This document shows, one piece after another, positions 26,416-34,913 of a stretch of 64,000 nt of DNA (positions are counted from its first letter, which is position 1; each line of letters starts with the position of its first letter). The notes under the pieces were generated by a model. That model ran no database searches, was not told where the DNA came from, and saw only the letters and a program-made list of their open reading frames with translations. The stretch covers positions 62,001 to 126,000 of the forward strand of contig JAAZEM010000079.1 of the NCBI GenBank assembly GCA_012512265.1. Reading direction: 5' to 3'. A program made the translations under genes and the position numbers. Source of the DNA: Armatimonadota bacterium. GTDB lineage: Bacteria; Armatimonadota; JAAZEB01.

Positions 26416-26895
26416 ATGCAGTTTAAGAACCTGAAGGCGTCCGAGCTGGATGGGCGGGTGGAGCTGCCCGGCCTGAATGAGTGGATCGAGAGCCTGAACG
26501 GCACGGAAGCCGCGCTTCTGATCGCCGCCCCTGCGGGCACGGGCAAGACGGCTGCCGTGGGCGCCATTGCCCGCAAGCTGGAGCGCGACGTCATGCAGTG
26601 CGACCTCCTGCAGGTCTTCGAGTATCCCGACAGCCGCGAGGCGTTCCGAGACCTCCTCACGATCATCGAAAACCTGCGCTCGATCGTGTTTCAGGCGGAG
26701 GGGATTGGCCGGCTGGGAGACCGCTTCCAGGAAGCTGGCGATGCCTCGGTCCTGGATCTGATGCGCGACTGGCTGGCTGATAAGAAAGAGCGTCTCCGCT
26801 CGCGCGGCGTCGTCTTGGTCGCCACCGCCCGGAGCGTGAACGGCCTGCCCGAGGATCTGCTCGCGCAGTTCGACAAGGTCTTTTCTGCTCCCTGA
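26416..26895 (+). CDS. Mini AAA-like P-loop ATPase, 159 residues
   Basis: Small protein with Walker A APAGTGKTA (about residues 38-46). A possible sensor-1-type strand GVVLVATARSVNGLP is followed by EDLLAQFDKVF, resembling the end of an AAA+ core. There is no obvious Walker B DE pair; DLLQVFEYPD and VLDLMRDWLAD are the nearest acidic strands. No lid domain, no arginine finger and no extra domain. AAGGAG sits 8 bp before ATG. A strong promoter and long leader precede it, and a hairpin follows at 26925. Function unknown; it could be a trimmed MoxR/ClpX-like core or an accessory of a larger ATPase. Confidence 0.72.
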   Translation: MQFKNLKASELDGRVELPGLNEWIESLNGTEAALLIAAPAGTGKTAAVGAIARKLERDVMQCDLLQVFEYPDSREAFRDLLTIIENLRSIVFQAEGIGRLGDRFQEAGDASVLDLMRDWLADKKERLRSRGVVLVATARSVNGLPEDLLAQFDKVFSAP

Positions 26896-27266
26896 GTCTA
26901 CGGGGAAACCGGATGCGCCAGTAGTCCGAGGCAGCGCGCTCTCTAGCAGGCCGCTGCCTCGGACGCGGCAAGCCAATACCCGAATGGCACCCCCGGTGCC
27001 GCCTCCCCCGAGAAGGCCTGCGCCACCGGGTGGCGTTCTTCTGTCGGGCCTCCCCAGAAACATCTCTCTTCATCCCCGCGTGACGGCTGGTCCTCTGGAT
27101 CAGCCGGTTGTTTGCCCCTCCGGATGTAAAATCGCTCCAAAACGGCCTGCTTCTTGCTTCGTGCCCGCTCGTAGTTTTGCAGCGGAAAGCCGCGGGGAAT
27201 GATGGCGGCAGCGCGCGCCGCCGCGGCGACGGGCGACCGATGTGAGCGTAAGTGAGGAGGGTTTCT
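26896..27266. other. Intergenic region between mini-ATPase and DUF5335-like gene
   Basis: No gene supported. It holds the hairpin at 26925-26963 and a smaller palindrome near 27010-27025; the rest shows nothing recognisable. Confidence 0.4.
26925..26963 (+). terminator. Hairpin after the mini-ATPase gene
   Basis: Perfect 12-bp stem TCCGAGGCAGCG/CGCTGCCTCGGA with a 15-nt loop, 29 bp after the stop; no U-run. Confidence 0.55.
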
Positions 27267-27629
27267 ATGGCCAGGGAGATCCCGCGGAGCGAGTGGACGG
27301 AGTTCCTGACAGATTTCACCGTGAGTAATGAGGGCCGCATAGCAAGAGTGGAGGTCGATGGCCGGTGCCTGGGAGACGCCGAGGGGGAAGATGCCTTTGT
27401 TCTCACCGGCGTGGAGGCCGGGGTGCAGGCCGAGGATGAGGATACGATTGTCGTGGCGCTGGCGGATATCGAGGGCGAGCAGCAGGGCCGCGTCACCCAC
27501 CGCATCGAGGATGTCACCACGCTGCGCGTTCGCGAGCACGATGGCATGGTGGATGGCCTCGAGATCGAGACCCGCGAGGGGGCGCGGGCTGTCGTCCATC
27601 TCGGCGAGGAGATGCCGGCGACCGCGTGA
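27267..27629 (+). CDS. DUF5335-like small protein
   Basis: About 120 residues, acidic. The N-terminus MAREIPRSEWTEFLTDFT resembles the DUF5335 family opening, followed by a short all-beta domain (RIARVEVDGRCLGD, TIVVALADIEG, DGLEIETREGARAVVHL). The function of the family is unknown. ATG 27267 has GAGGAGG 6 bp upstream, a strong site. Own transcription unit, with no related neighbour. Confidence 0.7.
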   Translation: MAREIPRSEWTEFLTDFTVSNEGRIARVEVDGRCLGDAEGEDAFVLTGVEAGVQAEDEDTIVVALADIEGEQQGRVTHRIEDVTTLRVREHDGMVDGLEIETREGARAVVHLGEEMPATA

Positions 27630-27842
27630 GATGCACCTCCAAAGCGGCAGCCGCGGCGGCTGGCATAGTTCTACCGGCTGGGCACGAGGCGGACAGTGTG
27701 AATCGTACCGCGACCGCCGGGCGGGATGGGATGCCAGAGTCGGACGAGCGCGCTGAGGGGGCGTAGTCTTGCCACGTGTCTGTTTGAAGCGGGTGCGCTG
27801 CCGGGAAATGGATGGGTGATCCGGGGCTGGGGGGATAGGCGC

Positions 27843-28490
27843 CTACTCCCGGCCTCGGGGGAGTGGCACGCCCTCGCAGAAGAAGGGCGTGCCCAGCTCC
27901 GCGATGGCCGACCAGGGCACCTGCTCGCCCGCGAAATGGGCATGGGAGAAGAGCAGAAAACTGAGCGCCCTGCCCGGGTTGTGCGCGGGCACCCGGCGCA
28001 CGAAGTAGGGCCAGTCCATCTCAGGACCCACTCCGGCGACGATGGAGACCGCGTCCCACCAGTCGGGCCGGCCCTCCTGCCAGGAGTAGATCTTCCGCAG
28101 GAGCATATCCTCCGGACCGAATCCGCGAAACGGGTAGCCACCAAGCATGATGGTGCGCGCATGCTGAAGCGCATCCTCATCGAGATCGGCAACGCCGCTG
28201 GAGTGGACGATCAGATCGACCGGAGCGCCTGCCTTCTCGGCCTTGAGGAGCCACGCCTTCTCCGTCTCCTCGGTGTAGAAGCCGGCCGCGTTTAAGACCG
28301 ACATCGCCCGGTTCTTGTCACGCGGGTGGATGTAGAAGTCGATATCCTTGGTATCGCGCCCCCGACCGTAGAGGCTGACCATCAGGCCCCCGCCCAGGAG
28401 GTGGGGCACGTGGTTCTGCGTCAGGAGCTGTGTCGCCTCGTAGTAGACCGGCAGGTGCTCCTTGTCCACGAGTAGCCGGTTCTCTGGCAT
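27843..28490 (-). CDS. Nucleotidyltransferase-fold protein (MNT/AbiEii-like)
   Basis: About 215 residues. The core GGGLMVSLYGRGRDTKDIDFYI has the GG and DxD arrangement of the nucleotidyltransferase fold, with a later acidic strand in APVDLIVHSSG. FGPEDMLLRKIYSWQEGRPDWWDAVSIV is split here as FGPEDMLLRKIYS and WQEGRPDWWDAVSIV and matches the C-terminal helical half of such proteins. Related proteins occur as MNT/AbiEii toxins or as small-molecule modifiers, but no antitoxin-like partner is adjacent. ATG 28490 with AAGGGGGG upstream is preferred over GTG 28511. It is divergent from the Lon-domain gene, 163 bp apart. Confidence 0.72.
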   Translation of the reverse strand: MPENRLLVDKEHLPVYYEATQLLTQNHVPHLLGGGLMVSLYGRGRDTKDIDFYIHPRDKNRAMSVLNAAGFYTEETEKAWLLKAEKAGAPVDLIVHSSGVADLDEDALQHARTIMLGGYPFRGFGPEDMLLRKIYSWQEGRPDWWDAVSIVAGVGPEMDWPYFVRRVPAHNPGRALSFLLFSHAHFAGEQVPWSAIAELGTPFFCEGVPLPRGRE

Positions 28491-28653
28491 GCCCTCACCC
28501 CCCTTTTCCACGCATCAACGCGGATGCTCGCTGATGCAACCATACCCGACACTCTCCTCTCCCATGCGCAACTACAGGAGGACCGTCGGGCGGGGGCGAA
28601 CAGAAGTGACAGTCAGGGCGAGACGACACATCAGGGATAGGAGGATCAAGGCG

Positions 28654-29322
28654 ATGGAGCTGCCGATATTGCCCTTGCATACCGTGCTCTTCCCCCAGAT
28701 GGTCCTGCGCCTGCTGGTGACGGAGCCGCCCCATCTCGAGATGGTGCAGCGCTGCATGGATGGCGACAGGACGCTGGGGATCGTGTTGGCGCGACCGGGA
28801 AAGACGCTGGACGATATCGAGCTCTGCCGCGTGGGGACGAGTGCCTACATCGCCGATCTGACTGAACAGGGAGATGGACGCACGCTCCTCCTCGTCTTCG
28901 GGCAGCGCCGTTTCCGCCTGCTCGATTACCGCGATGGCGAGTACTTCGTCACGGGGAACGTCGAATGGCTTCCGGAGACAGGGGAAGACGCCAGCGTGGG
29001 GGTGTCGGTCGTGACAGAGCTTCTGCAATGCTATCTCGCCGATATCCTCAAGCCACTCGGCCTGGCCCACCCCTTTCCGGGTGAGGTCGAGATTCCGCAA
29101 GAGGCCACGGAGCTCTCGTACGTGGTCGCCATGCTCCTGCCGCTGGCTCTCTCCGAAAAACAACGCCTTCTGGAGCTGCCTGGACCCGCTGCCCGGTTGG
29201 AGGCGGAGGTGCCCCTCCTTCGCCAGCAGATCGAGGCGGACCGGCAGGGCGGCCGCTGGCGGAGCATCGCCCGTCCGCTGGGCAAGCAAGACGCCGAGTG
29301 GATGGCGCAGTGGCGAAACTGA
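28654..29322 (+). CDS. Lon N-terminal (substrate-binding) domain protein
   Basis: Stand-alone Lon-SB/PUA-like domain, 222 residues, without ATPase or protease parts. It begins MELPILPLHTVLFPQMVLRL, the classic LON domain opening. LCRVGTSAYIADLTEQGDGR and GQRRFRLLDY follow, then a C-terminal helical region. Such proteins may bind proteins or ligands; the exact role is unknown. AGGAGG lies 9 bp before ATG. The longer frame to 28462 is upstream non-coding sequence. Convergent with the HD-domain gene, only 10 bp between stops. Confidence 0.88.
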   Translation: MELPILPLHTVLFPQMVLRLLVTEPPHLEMVQRCMDGDRTLGIVLARPGKTLDDIELCRVGTSAYIADLTEQGDGRTLLLVFGQRRFRLLDYRDGEYFVTGNVEWLPETGEDASVGVSVVTELLQCYLADILKPLGLAHPFPGEVEIPQEATELSYVVAMLLPLALSEKQRLLELPGPAARLEAEVPLLRQQIEADRQGGRWRSIARPLGKQDAEWMAQWRN

Positions 29323-29332
29323 GCGCCCCGGA

Positions 29333-30769
29333 TCAGGCCGCCAGAATCACTTTCCAGGCGCTCTCCCAGGCGTCTAGCACAGCCGTGCGCAGGTCCGGTC
29401 GGCAGACCACGCGCACCTTGCGGCTGTATCGCTCAAATGACTGGGCAAACTCGGATTTCATCTGCGAGAACCCATAGTCGTTGAACGGCACCAGGTAGCG
29501 CTTGCTTCGATCGCGTTGGGGCGAGACGACGACGCGGAGTGTGTTGAAATCCTCCACGTCGAAGACGCTCTCGGGCTCGGGGATGTCGAGGAGCACCTCG
29601 TGGCCCCGCAGCGGAATGCCGGTGCGTCGGGCGAGAAGCTCGCACACCGCTACCTCCACAGCGCGCCGCCGCGTGGGATCGCGGTGGAGCTGCACCAGAT
29701 GCGCAATCTGCTCCTGCCCCAGACGAAACTCTGGCTCGCCAACTCCCGGTTCCGGGTAAAGGGTCACCGCGCGCTTGTACAGTTCGCGCCGCTGGAGCAT
29801 CTCGGCCAGTTCGCCAGCGGGGAAGGCGCCCGCGACGGCGGGCGAGGCCAGGTGGCAGAGGAGGGCGTCGTCAGAGAGCGAGTAGAACCACTCGGGGCGG
29901 ATCACGCCTGCGGCGACGCCATCCTGGAGCAGCCGGCCAAACATGGCGCTGGCGATCCGGGCCGTGTGGTGCCAGTAGATGTGCCGGAACATCATGTATT
30001 TCGAGAAGATCAGGCTCTCCAGCGGGGCCACACCCTTCTCGGTGATGGCGATCCGCCGGCCACCCGGACCCACGTCCAGGACCAGCGATTCGATGAGGCG
30101 GTCGGTATCGATGTGCCCGTAGGGAACGCCGCAGGCATCGGCATCGCGCATCAGGTAATCCATCTTGTCGGGATCGACGATGCCGCTGAGCAGGCGCGCC
30201 GGAAGGTTGTCCTCCCCGCTCGCGTCAACCGGCGCGATCGTGTTCGCGACGGATCTCGGATCCGAGATCCCCCACTCCTCGCGAAGCACCGTCGCCAGGC
30301 CGCCCGGTCGCTCTGGATCCAGGTATTCGCGGGCGCGTTCTTCATGGTCCAGGAAAAGCGGCTGGCCGGCGCTGTCACGCAGCGGCAGGTGATCCAGGAG
30401 ATGGGCGCAGGGGTAGTGGCCGATATCATGAAGGAGTGCCGCCGCCAGGAAAACGCGCCCTTCATCCGGCGCGATCCGAGGCTCCCCGGTCTCCGGATCG
30501 TTGTTGTAAGGGTTGGCCAGGAGGCTGAGCAACAACTGGCGCGCCAGATGGTAGGTGCCGATGCAGTGCTCCAATCGCGTGTGCGTAGCGCCGGGAAAGG
30601 CGTAGTGCACGAAGAGGAGTTGCTTCACCTGCTGCAGGCGGACGAAATCCGGATGCTCGATCACCCGGCGTGCCGCCCTTGAAAGGGGAATATGCCCCCA
30701 GATCGGCAGCCGAACATAGCCGCCATCTTGCGCGAAAAGGAATTGCCAGTCGCCGCTGATTCTCTCCAA
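29333..30769 (-). CDS. HD-domain phosphohydrolase (dGTPase/SAMHD1-like)
   Basis: Cytoplasmic metal-dependent phosphohydrolase. HD motif in order: GATHTRLEHCIGTYHLA (first His), FLAAALLHDIGHYPCAHLLDH (HD pair) and DPDKMDYLMRDADACG (late Asp region). The length of 478 and the layout resemble the YdhJ/SAMHD1-type group acting on (d)NTPs. TTG 30769 is the start: CTGGAGGG lies 5 bp upstream and MERISGDWQFLF begins a typical N-terminus. A minus-strand extended -10 (TGc-TATAAT) lies about 50 bp upstream, next to a MITE-like element. Confidence 0.88.
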   Translation of the reverse strand: MERISGDWQFLFAQDGGYVRLPIWGHIPLSRAARRVIEHPDFVRLQQVKQLLFVHYAFPGATHTRLEHCIGTYHLARQLLLSLLANPYNNDPETGEPRIAPDEGRVFLAAALLHDIGHYPCAHLLDHLPLRDSAGQPLFLDHEERAREYLDPERPGGLATVLREEWGISDPRSVANTIAPVDASGEDNLPARLLSGIVDPDKMDYLMRDADACGVPYGHIDTDRLIESLVLDVGPGGRRIAITEKGVAPLESLIFSKYMMFRHIYWHHTARIASAMFGRLLQDGVAAGVIRPEWFYSLSDDALLCHLASPAVAGAFPAGELAEMLQRRELYKRAVTLYPEPGVGEPEFRLGQEQIAHLVQLHRDPTRRRAVEVAVCELLARRTGIPLRGHEVLLDIPEPESVFDVEDFNTLRVVVSPQRDRSKRYLVPFNDYGFSQMKSEFAQSFERYSRKVRVVCRPDLRTAVLDAWESAWKVILAA

Positions 30770-30815
30770 GTGTCCCTCCAGGGATGGCCACGCTCGTCGT
30801 CCACCATCCTACCTT

Positions 30816-30824
30816 ATTATAGCA
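30816..30824 (-). promoter_or_regulatory. Extended -10 promoter of the HD-domain gene
   Basis: On the minus strand TGc-TATAAT; no good -35 hexamer at 17 bp, as expected for extended -10 promoters. It lies 44 bp outside the TCTCGGAATCCCA motif at one end of the 30844-31156 element. Confidence 0.55.
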
Positions 30825-30843
30825 CAGGCCTGCCTGCCATGGC

Positions 30844-31156
30844 GCGCCTCGCTCTCTCTCCCGGCTGGGATTCCGAGATAAGGGATCCGAAGCATCGAAG
30901 GCGGCGCAGAACCCGGCGCGCGGAGGTTAACCACCGCGCGTGGGCTGGCGATACGCCCGGATATCTCAAAACGGCGGTGGCTGGGAAGCGGAGACCAGAA
31001 GGGGCTTTGCCTGGAAGCAGCGCGGAGATTCGAGCTCCGCGCGCGTGGGTGTTGCGCAACCCGGCGCACGGGGATTGATCACCGCGCGTGCTGGCAGCCT
31101 TCTCCATGCATGTCCGCCCTTTATCTCGGAATCCTAGCTCGCCCGCAGCGAGGCGC
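30844..31156. mobile_element. MITE-like element with imperfect 40-bp terminal inverted repeats
   Basis: The left arm 30844-30884 and right arm 31117-31156 are reverse complements over GCGCCTCGCT and over GGATTCCGAGATAAGGG, with a diverged middle. The 230-bp interior has no gene but holds three palindromes: near 30925-30950, 31020-31042 and 31055-31080 (form GCGCGGRGRTTRA..CCGCGCG). Part of the interior (30958-31047) recurs inverted at 43232-43320. No clear target-site duplication. It fills the gap between the HD-domain and heparinase-family genes. Confidence 0.55.
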
Positions 31157-31171
31157 GGGTTGGCACGCCGG

Positions 31172-34100
31172 CTACGGCTGCCCCTTACGAATGAATACGG
31201 AGCGATAGACCACCACCTCGTCACCCTCCCCAAACTCGTAGAGGGAGACCATGCGCCGGCCATCACCATCCACATCCGGGAAGTCCTCATCCTTCACCGG
31301 GCGGTCCAGAAGGATGCTCTCTTTCTCCACACTCACCACGCGGTAGCGTGCCTTCAAATCCTCGCCGGTCGCTACCGTTCCATTGTAATAGCCCGGCTTG
31401 AAGCCGCTCGCCGCTTCAACCGGCGGCGCGGTCTCCGTGATCAGGCATCGCCGGTCGGGCGACACCGACATCAGCTTCGAGCGGAAGAGGATGCTGTTCA
31501 GATCGAGGCGCGCTTGCTTGCCATCGTCGCTCGCCTCCTCCAGGTGGTAGGCGCTCCGGTGATTGCCTCCCCGGAGGTAGATGAGCTGGCCTGGCCGGAC
31601 GAGGTCGCGCGGGATGGGATGCTCAAGCGTGATCTCGCTCTTTCGTAGATCGGCCCGGATGACGCGCGAGCGGAACGCGGGCGGAATCTCGGAAACCCCC
31701 TCGTTCCCCCGGCGCAGCCGCTCTCCGTTCACCAGGTGAAGGGCGCGCAAGACGCCCTCCTTCTCCGACCAGTAGCCGAAGCTACCCCGGAACTCCAGCC
31801 CGCCGGCGCGCAGAAGCGCGTCCGGATTCCAGGAGTAGAAGAAAGTGTCCACCTGGCCGCCGGCCAGTGTCACCCGAAGTGCAACGGGCGCGAACTCCCC
31901 ACCCGGGCGGGCGCCCTCCACCGGGAGGCGCTCTACCTTCTGGATGAACGGCTCGCCCTCGTAGGGCTGCCAGAGCGCGATAAACTCGCTGGCGCCATCG
32001 GCTCCCTCCTCCTCAGCAAAGAGGTAGCGGATCGGCGGGATATCCGGCTTCGCGCAGCGCGCCGTGATGTAGCGCCGCCCCGGCCGTCCGAGATGGGTGA
32101 TCCGCAGGCGCACTGGTTTCTCCTGGCACTTCCAATCGGCCCATACATCGCCATCGAAGGCTGCTGCCTGTGGCTCGACCATGTTGTTGGCCAGACCGCG
32201 GGTGATGCCGCTGACTTTGTAGACGGTACCCTTCTCACCGAAGGTGAGGCTCGATTGAAAGTCATCATGGCCGGGGCCGTGGAAGCAATAGGTGCGCGTC
32301 GTTCCGCCGGCCAGGCGCAGGATATCGAGGAGGTAGACATTCCCGCCGGGGGCATCCGCCAGGCAGACGGCCCGCCGGTAGACGCGATTTGGGAAGCCGT
32401 CGGGCGCCGCGCTGACGTCCGCGAAGGAGGCCTCCGGGGCTCCCGCGAACAGCTCGAGGTCACCACGGGAGATGGCTGACCGGTACTGCCCCAACCGGTC
32501 AATCATCCCGGTGTTGTGGTGGGCGACGTGAGCGGTATCACCCATCGGGTGGGCCCAGCAAGGATACCCCAGCTCGGGGGCGACGCTCAACCCCTTGGCA
32601 AACATCTCGATGTTGAGGTTGTCCTGGTGGTGATGCCCGCGTCCATAGCCATAGCGTAGAGCGATTCCGGCGCGCTCCTCCTCCTGCGCCGCGTGGGCGC
32701 GCGATTCCAGGAAGACGAAACCCACGCCGTCCAGGACACGGCTTTCGAGGGGTGGCTCCGGCCCGGCCTTTTTCGCATGAGCAGCGACCTGCGGCCAGAT
32801 ATCCTCCTCGAAAAGCCCCGGATCGCGCGGGCCCAGGCGGAAGAGAGCGCGCGCCAGGCGATCCGTGGGCCAACGCCGGTAAGCGCGCTCATAGGCCGTG
32901 CGCACGGCCGCCGGGATCCCCTTCGGATAGGCCGCCGTGTTGCCCGCGCCACTATCGCCATAGCTGGGACCGAAGCGACCGGCGACGACGAAATCGAGCC
33001 AGGTGTCGAACTCGGCGCGCAGCTTGGGGTAGAGCGTCTCGTCATACAGGTTGCACCGGGCTTTCCAGCGCGGAGAGTTCACTTCCGACAGAATCTCCGC
33101 CATGTCTGATTTCGAGTTCAGGTAATCGACGGCATAGCCCAGGGCCGAGATCCAGACCGGGCCCTCGCGCGTGGTCGTGTTCACAAGCGTCTCGTCGTCG
33201 AAGCCGCCCATGTTGGTGCCGCTGTTGTAGGCATGCGTGAACAGCTCCTCGATCCAGCGGTCACTTACCGCTCCCATATCAGCGCAGACGGCGAACTGCG
33301 CCATATCCTCCTCGCGCGCGCCCATGTTCCCGCCGGAGAGCTCCCGGCGCATCCAATCCCAGCCGAAGAGCTGCACCACATAGGTGTCGATGAGCGCGCG
33401 CACATCCACTGGCGTGCGGATCGCCGGGTCCTTCGTGTGGAGAAAGTCAGCGAGCGCCTGATCCTCGCCAAGGAGGTCAAAGACCGCGTCATAGGCGCGC
33501 ACGAGTGGCACCAGGATCTCATTGCGCTCCCAGTTCCCATCGAGAAGCAGACGCCCGGGGCGCAGATAGTGGGAGTCCACCTGCTGCCAGCGCATGTTCA
33601 TCCCGGGATAGACATAGGCGACGCGCGCCAGGATCACCCCCACCTTGTGCGCGGCAGCGCGGTCGCCGAAGAGGAGGGCGCGTTGCGCCATGCGGAGCAC
33701 CTCTCCCCCGAAGTTCTGCCAGACGGCGTGGTGGTTGTAGTAGGCCACCCACCCCGCGTAATCGTCGCGCTTGCCGGTGCCCGGATCCCATCCCCAGCCA
33801 TCATCTGGGTAATCGCCGCTGGTGAAGTCGCCACGGGCATAATCGTTGGTGGGGAAAAGCTGCTTGCATACGGGGCACTGTGCCTTGAAGGGGGTTGCCG
33901 TGTTGTTCCGCCAGGGATAGAAGGCGTTCACGCGGTAGATCGCTTCACCGCACTTGGGGCAGGGCCAGTTGCTATAGCACTCCCGCGGCACGTTCCATGA
34001 GGGGAGGCTGGCGAAGATCTCCTCGTCGCTCTTCCCGTCATAGCGGGAGGGGCGGACCAGCTCCTCGCGCAGCTTTGGGTAACGCTCCAGGTTCTGCCTA

Positions 34101-34564
34101 GCCAGGGCCACCTTCCGGTCGGTGTAGTAGGACCGGCCTCGCTTGCGCGCCGTGGGATCGATCCCGGGTACCACGCGAATCTGCTCCTCGATATCTTGAC
34201 GGTAGGTGCGCACCGTCAACGGGAGCGAGAAGGTTGGCCCGTTGGCCGGAGCGAGCGTGATCGAGCCCTTCTCGATGCCCCGGTTGGCCCGGAGGTAGAA
34301 GCGCGTGCGCGTTCTCCCGCGTCCTGGCTTCGTCCGGTCGAGGAGCTGGACGCCCTCCGGGAGGGTGATCTTGACTTCGAGCCCCGGGTCGAACGGGGCC
34401 TCTACCCAGAAAACCTGCTCCATCACCGGCACCGGCGCAGGCCCAATGGTGGGCTGATCCGACCGGCGATAGGGATCGGGGAGGTCCGCGGCGGCCCCCC
34501 AGGCGCCCGTCGCGATGACGAGCAGGAGGGGAATCAGGTATAAGTACGAGTGAGAGAGAGCCAT
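31172..34564 (-). CDS. Exported heparinase II/III family protein with a zinc-ribbon-like insert
   Basis: 1130 residues with signal peptide (about 1-24). An N-terminal beta domain leads to a segment with two CxxC pairs, CPKC (about 202-205) and CPVC (about 230-233), spaced like a zinc ribbon. Then comes the alpha-toroid typical of alginate/heparin lyases (motifs RWQQVDSHYLRPGRLL, NMRWQQ, GFDDETLVNTTTREG) and a C-terminal beta-sandwich, the heparinase II/III domain, with GYGRGHHHQDNLNIEMFAKG, which holds His residues likely in catalysis. Expected action is beta-elimination of a uronic-acid polysaccharide. ATG at 34564 has AGAGGTGAT upstream. The C-terminal extension (about 900-1130) is beta-rich and unassigned. 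Confidence 0.86.
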   Translation of the reverse strand: MALSHSYLYLIPLLLVIATGAWGAAADLPDPYRRSDQPTIGPAPVPVMEQVFWVEAPFDPGLEVKITLPEGVQLLDRTKPGRGRTRTRFYLRANRGIEKGSITLAPANGPTFSLPLTVRTYRQDIEEQIRVVPGIDPTARKRGRSYYTDRKVALARQNLERYPKLREELVRPSRYDGKSDEEIFASLPSWNVPRECYSNWPCPKCGEAIYRVNAFYPWRNNTATPFKAQCPVCKQLFPTNDYARGDFTSGDYPDDGWGWDPGTGKRDDYAGWVAYYNHHAVWQNFGGEVLRMAQRALLFGDRAAAHKVGVILARVAYVYPGMNMRWQQVDSHYLRPGRLLLDGNWERNEILVPLVRAYDAVFDLLGEDQALADFLHTKDPAIRTPVDVRALIDTYVVQLFGWDWMRRELSGGNMGAREEDMAQFAVCADMGAVSDRWIEELFTHAYNSGTNMGGFDDETLVNTTTREGPVWISALGYAVDYLNSKSDMAEILSEVNSPRWKARCNLYDETLYPKLRAEFDTWLDFVVAGRFGPSYGDSGAGNTAAYPKGIPAAVRTAYERAYRRWPTDRLARALFRLGPRDPGLFEEDIWPQVAAHAKKAGPEPPLESRVLDGVGFVFLESRAHAAQEEERAGIALRYGYGRGHHHQDNLNIEMFAKGLSVAPELGYPCWAHPMGDTAHVAHHNTGMIDRLGQYRSAISRGDLELFAGAPEASFADVSAAPDGFPNRVYRRAVCLADAPGGNVYLLDILRLAGGTTRTYCFHGPGHDDFQSSLTFGEKGTVYKVSGITRGLANNMVEPQAAAFDGDVWADWKCQEKPVRLRITHLGRPGRRYITARCAKPDIPPIRYLFAEEEGADGASEFIALWQPYEGEPFIQKVERLPVEGARPGGEFAPVALRVTLAGGQVDTFFYSWNPDALLRAGGLEFRGSFGYWSEKEGVLRALHLVNGERLRRGNEGVSEIPPAFRSRVIRADLRKSEITLEHPIPRDLVRPGQLIYLRGGNHRSAYHLEEASDDGKQARLDLNSILFRSKLMSVSPDRRCLITETAPPVEAASGFKPGYYNGTVATGEDLKARYRVVSVEKESILLDRPVKDEDFPDVDGDGRRMVSLYEFGEGDEVVVYRSVFIRKGQP

Positions 34565-34913
34565 CTATCACCTCTGCCGAGGCGGCGAGAGACAGGCTGC
34601 TCCCTTCTCCCGCGTCCGGCACCGTGTAATCCACCGGCAGGGCCGGCTGATCCCCTGGTTCGATGCGGACCTTCACGCCTCCTCGTTGCCCGTGCCCGGG
34701 AGGATCGAGGGGCAGAGGACACGCGGCACGGATGCCAGGGCGCGACTTGCTGGCGCATGGCCGGAAGCCCGGGGGGCGCGCATGGGCACGTCTGCCGGGG
34801 TGACGCTTGACGCTCCCGCCCCAGGTGGTTACAATGTACCCAACAATGGGCTGGCCACATGGCTGGCGCATTCCACTGATTTGCCCCTGCCGCGGGGCGC
34901 CAGGGAGGGCGGA
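34565..34913. other. Divergent intergenic region
   Basis: Between the heparinase-family gene (minus) and the HEAT-like gene (plus). It holds the plus-strand promoter candidate at 34807-34835; no gene is supported in the rest. Confidence 0.4.
34807..34835 (+). promoter_or_regulatory. Candidate sigma-70 promoter for the HEAT-like gene
   Basis: TTGACG (34807-34812), 17-bp spacer, TACAAT (34830-34835), about 79 bp before the ATG. Confidence 0.65.
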
